Source: Kosakonia sp. H02
GTDB taxonomy: Bacteria > Pseudomonadota > Gammaproteobacteria > Enterobacterales > Enterobacteriaceae
Length of the DNA stretch: 64,000 bases
Direction of reading: 5' to 3'
NCBI GenBank assembly: GCA_030704225.1
Contig: CP131915.1
Span: forward strand, 930,001-994,000
Part shown: positions 62,142 through 64,000 of the stretch, piece by piece
How the letters are laid out: the number at the start of each line of letters is the position of its first letter
How positions within the stretch are numbered: position 1 is the stretch's first letter
The notes under the pieces: model-generated
Database searches by the model: none
Told to the model about the DNA's origin: nothing
The model's input: only the letters and a program-made list of their open reading frames with translations
Translations under genes and position numbers: made by a program

Positions 62142-63422
62142 TCATGCGCGTTGCTGCGCCTCTTCTTCACGGGTTTTCGCCTGCGCACTGGCGCGTTTTG
62201 GCTGCGGCACTTTAATGATAAAGGTCAGCACCCCGGCAAAAATATACAACCCGGTGTAGACCCACACCACGCCCACGATATCGAAGAACGGCAGGATGGC
62301 CGATGCAATAGCCGGTGCGACAAAGTTACTCATCCCGGCGGAGAGGTTATAAATCGACACCGCCGCGCCTTTATGCTGCGGCTCCAGCGTCGGGAACACC
62401 GCTGTCATCGGCACAAACGCGGCGACAAAAATCCCCAACATCACCGCCGGGATCATCGCCACCAGGAAGTTATGCCCGGCGTACACCGGCAGGTAGTAAA
62501 AAGTCAGGCTGGAAATAGCCATTCCGAGGCAGCCAAACCAGCGCACCTGGCGGATCCAGCCGATGTACTCGCCGGTTATCCCCCAGAAAATATTGGTGAA
62601 GATGGTGACAAAGAAGAACACCGCCCAGATTTGTAGCCATTCAGAAATGCTAAAGCCCAGCCGGTCGACAAACAGCAGCGGCATGACGATCGCAAAACCA
62701 AACAGCGACAACGTATTGATAATGCGGATCAGACAGGCGTAGAAAATATCGCGGTTGGTGAACAGAATGGTGACCGCGCGGGAGAGTTCGGTCATTTTCT
62801 CACGCATTGGCAGGTTCACCCGCGAGCGATCCACCGGCACATTGCGCAGGCTGAAGAACGCCAGAATCCCGCCGCTCGCCACCCAGGCAATGGCAAACCA
62901 CAGTGTACCGGTTTCACCAAATGCCGGAATGGTCAGGCTCGGCAAATAGCTGCCCACCACACCAATGCCCACCGAGTACATCGCCCAGAACCAGCCGGTT
63001 GCTGCGGCCAGATGTTGACGGGGTAATACCTGCACCAGCATCAACATAAACGAGTAAATAAAGAGCGGATAGGCCAGCCCGCGAATGCCGTAAAACAGCA
63101 GCATTAACGGATAGTTACGCATCCCAAGACCGAGGGACATAAACAGTGCGTGCATGATGATCCACAGGATAAAACCAATGGTCATCGCTTTTTGCGGCGT
63201 GATAAGCTCCGCCACCACGCCGGAAGCCCAGGCCGCCAGCGCCGCCGCCAGGCCGTACATGGTAAACACCATCGCCGATTGCGCCGGGGTGAAGCCCATA
63301 TCGGTAATGTGTTTTGACAGGAAAGCCATTTCAAAGCCATCGCCTGCCATAAAAATGGCGATAGCCACAAATCCCCACAGCAGATGTTTCGGCAAGCCAA
63401 ACCAATATTCTTTAGATTGCAT
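62142..63422 (-). CDS. dalT: Polyol:H+ symporter of the DalT/RbtT type
   Basis: Major facilitator transporter of 426 residues with 12 helices. It is collinear with the ribitol/D-arabinitol transporters RbtT/DalT of Klebsiella: GDGFEMAFLSKHITDMGFTP, GIRGLAYPLFIYSF, IRIINTLSLFGFAIVMP and NFVAPAIASAILPFF. The start at 63422 (MQSKEYWFGLP) follows AAGGAAG; the longer frame is not supported. It lies 68 bases downstream of a xylulokinase-type gene, the order dalK-dalT. D-arabinitol is the likeliest substrate; ribitol or another pentitol is possible. Confidence 0.85.
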   Translation of the reverse strand: MQSKEYWFGLPKHLLWGFVAIAIFMAGDGFEMAFLSKHITDMGFTPAQSAMVFTMYGLAAALAAWASGVVAELITPQKAMTIGFILWIIMHALFMSLGLGMRNYPLMLLFYGIRGLAYPLFIYSFMLMLVQVLPRQHLAAATGWFWAMYSVGIGVVGSYLPSLTIPAFGETGTLWFAIAWVASGGILAFFSLRNVPVDRSRVNLPMREKMTELSRAVTILFTNRDIFYACLIRIINTLSLFGFAIVMPLLFVDRLGFSISEWLQIWAVFFFVTIFTNIFWGITGEYIGWIRQVRWFGCLGMAISSLTFYYLPVYAGHNFLVAMIPAVMLGIFVAAFVPMTAVFPTLEPQHKGAAVSIYNLSAGMSNFVAPAIASAILPFFDIVGVVWVYTGLYIFAGVLTFIIKVPQPKRASAQAKTREEEAQQRA

Positions 63423-63490
63423 CACAATCTTCCTTATCTTATGGGAGCCACGCCCCGGCTGGGGTAGGTACAGAGGCCGGGGCTTGCGGG

Positions 63491-64000
63491 TTACGGCAGC
63501 AGCGTACGCGCCGCCTGCTGTTGTTGGTAAAGCAGCCGGAACAGCGCCAGGCGCTGCGACAGCCACTCACGGCGTTGTGCCTGCGGCGTGTAGCGGGCGA
63601 CCACCGGCGGTTTCAGGCACACGTTGGCTTCCGTACCGCCATCCGCCAGCCAGCCCAGCCGTGCTGCGCCCAGTGCGCCTGACGAACTGGCAGGATGCGT
63701 CACCATCGGGATCGCCAGCACATCGGCTATCAATTGCGCCCAGACGGTGCTGCGCGCGCCGCCTCCCGTCAGGCTGCACTGGGAAATCTGCGCATTGCCA
63801 AGCACCTGCAAACCGTCCGCCAGGCCAAAGGTTACCCCTTCAATCACCGCGTAACCCAGCAACGAGCGGCTGGTTTCATGGCGTAAATTGAAGAAGCTGC
63901 CGGTGGCCTGCGGATCGTTATGCGGTGTCCGCTCGCCAGAGAGATAAGGCAAAAACAGCGGCGCACGGCGCAGGTCGTCATCGGTGAGTTGCGCGATTTC
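63491..64000 (-). CDS. dalK: FGGY-family pentulose kinase, xylulokinase type (C-terminal part)
   Basis: The last 169 codons of a sugar kinase that continues past the right edge. Signatures are LFLPYLSGERTPHNDPQATGSFF, a hallmark of xylulokinases, and LTGGGARSTVWAQLIADVL, the second FGGY signature with the adenosine-binding glycine loop. It probably makes D-xylulose-5-phosphate. Placement directly upstream of a DalT-type transporter suggests a dalD-dalK-dalT D-arabinitol operon, with dalD expected just outside the window; xylB cannot be excluded. Confidence 0.82.
   Translation of the reverse strand, partial: EIAQLTDDDLRRAPLFLPYLSGERTPHNDPQATGSFFNLRHETSRSLLGYAVIEGVTFGLADGLQVLGNAQISQCSLTGGGARSTVWAQLIADVLAIPMVTHPASSSGALGAARLGWLADGGTEANVCLKPPVVARYTPQAQRREWLSQRLALFRLLYQQQQAARTLLP

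Noticed and set aside
1..64000. tRNA, rRNA, CRISPR arrays, insertion sequences or prophage remnants
   Set aside because: No clover-leaf genes, spaced repeats, transposase or integrase genes, or phage-like blocks were seen; gene order is core-genome apart from the sugar clusters and the small intergenic locus.

Overview
The window is a contiguous piece of a chromosome from the family Enterobacteriaceae. Gene order and protein sequences match the gyrA–nrdAB–glp–men–nuo–ackA/pta–yfc stretch of Escherichia and Salmonella almost gene for gene. Several features argue against Escherichia itself: a cheV gene beside nuo, a split transketolase with its own PTS after pta, a D-arabinitol-type transporter/kinase pair, and no inaA, glpQ, yfcC or folX at their usual places. 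An Enterobacter/Kosakonia/Salmonella-like relative fits best; I cannot name the species. I see no tRNA, rRNA, insertion sequence, prophage or CRISPR array.

Layout. 1-6941: 5' part of gyrA (minus), ubiG, then nrdA-nrdB-yfaE for aerobic deoxyribonucleotide synthesis, with NrdR and DnaA boxes in front of nrdA. 7009-12692: divergent glpT and glpABC, for uptake and anaerobic oxidation of glycerol-3-phosphate. 12700-15120: yfaY, yfaZ, nudI. 15151-22141: menaquinone operon menF-D-H-B-C-E on the minus strand. 22245-25146: elaB, elaA, rbn and a FliA-type promoter driving cheV. 25147-25773: an intergenic region with a 26-codon ShoB-like toxin gene and a candidate antitoxin RNA. 25774-40749: complete 13-gene nuo operon (complex I, minus strand). 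41375-48873: lrhA, alaA, yfbR, yfbS, hxpA, yfbU, yfbV. 49213-52635: ackA-pta. 52687-57954: an uncharacterised sugar cluster (UlaA-type PTS IIA/IIB/IIC, two-subunit transketolase, divergent LacI-family regulator with two palindromic operators). 57955-62091: yfcD, yfcE, yfcF, yfcG, yfcH and a GNAT acetyltransferase. 62142-64000: a DalT/RbtT-type polyol transporter and the 3' part of a xylulokinase-type kinase, running off the window.

The window is rich in respiratory and overflow metabolism. GlpABC feeds electrons to menaquinone made by the men genes, complex I oxidises NADH, AckA-Pta makes acetate and ATP, and the two sugar clusters at the right end would feed phosphorylated sugars into the pentose phosphate pathway.

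The most interesting item is the candidate type I toxin-antitoxin locus between cheV and nuoN. The toxin reading frame is too short for usual gene calling. It has its ribosome binding site inside a hairpin, and a 13-base leader segment is repeated on the opposite strand in the position expected for a trans-pairing antitoxin RNA, as in shoB/ohsC. Other points worth checking are the PTS-transketolase cluster with its twin operators, terminator-like hairpins in front of nuoA and ackA and between nrdA and nrdB, and a possible 25-codon gene between lrhA and alaA.
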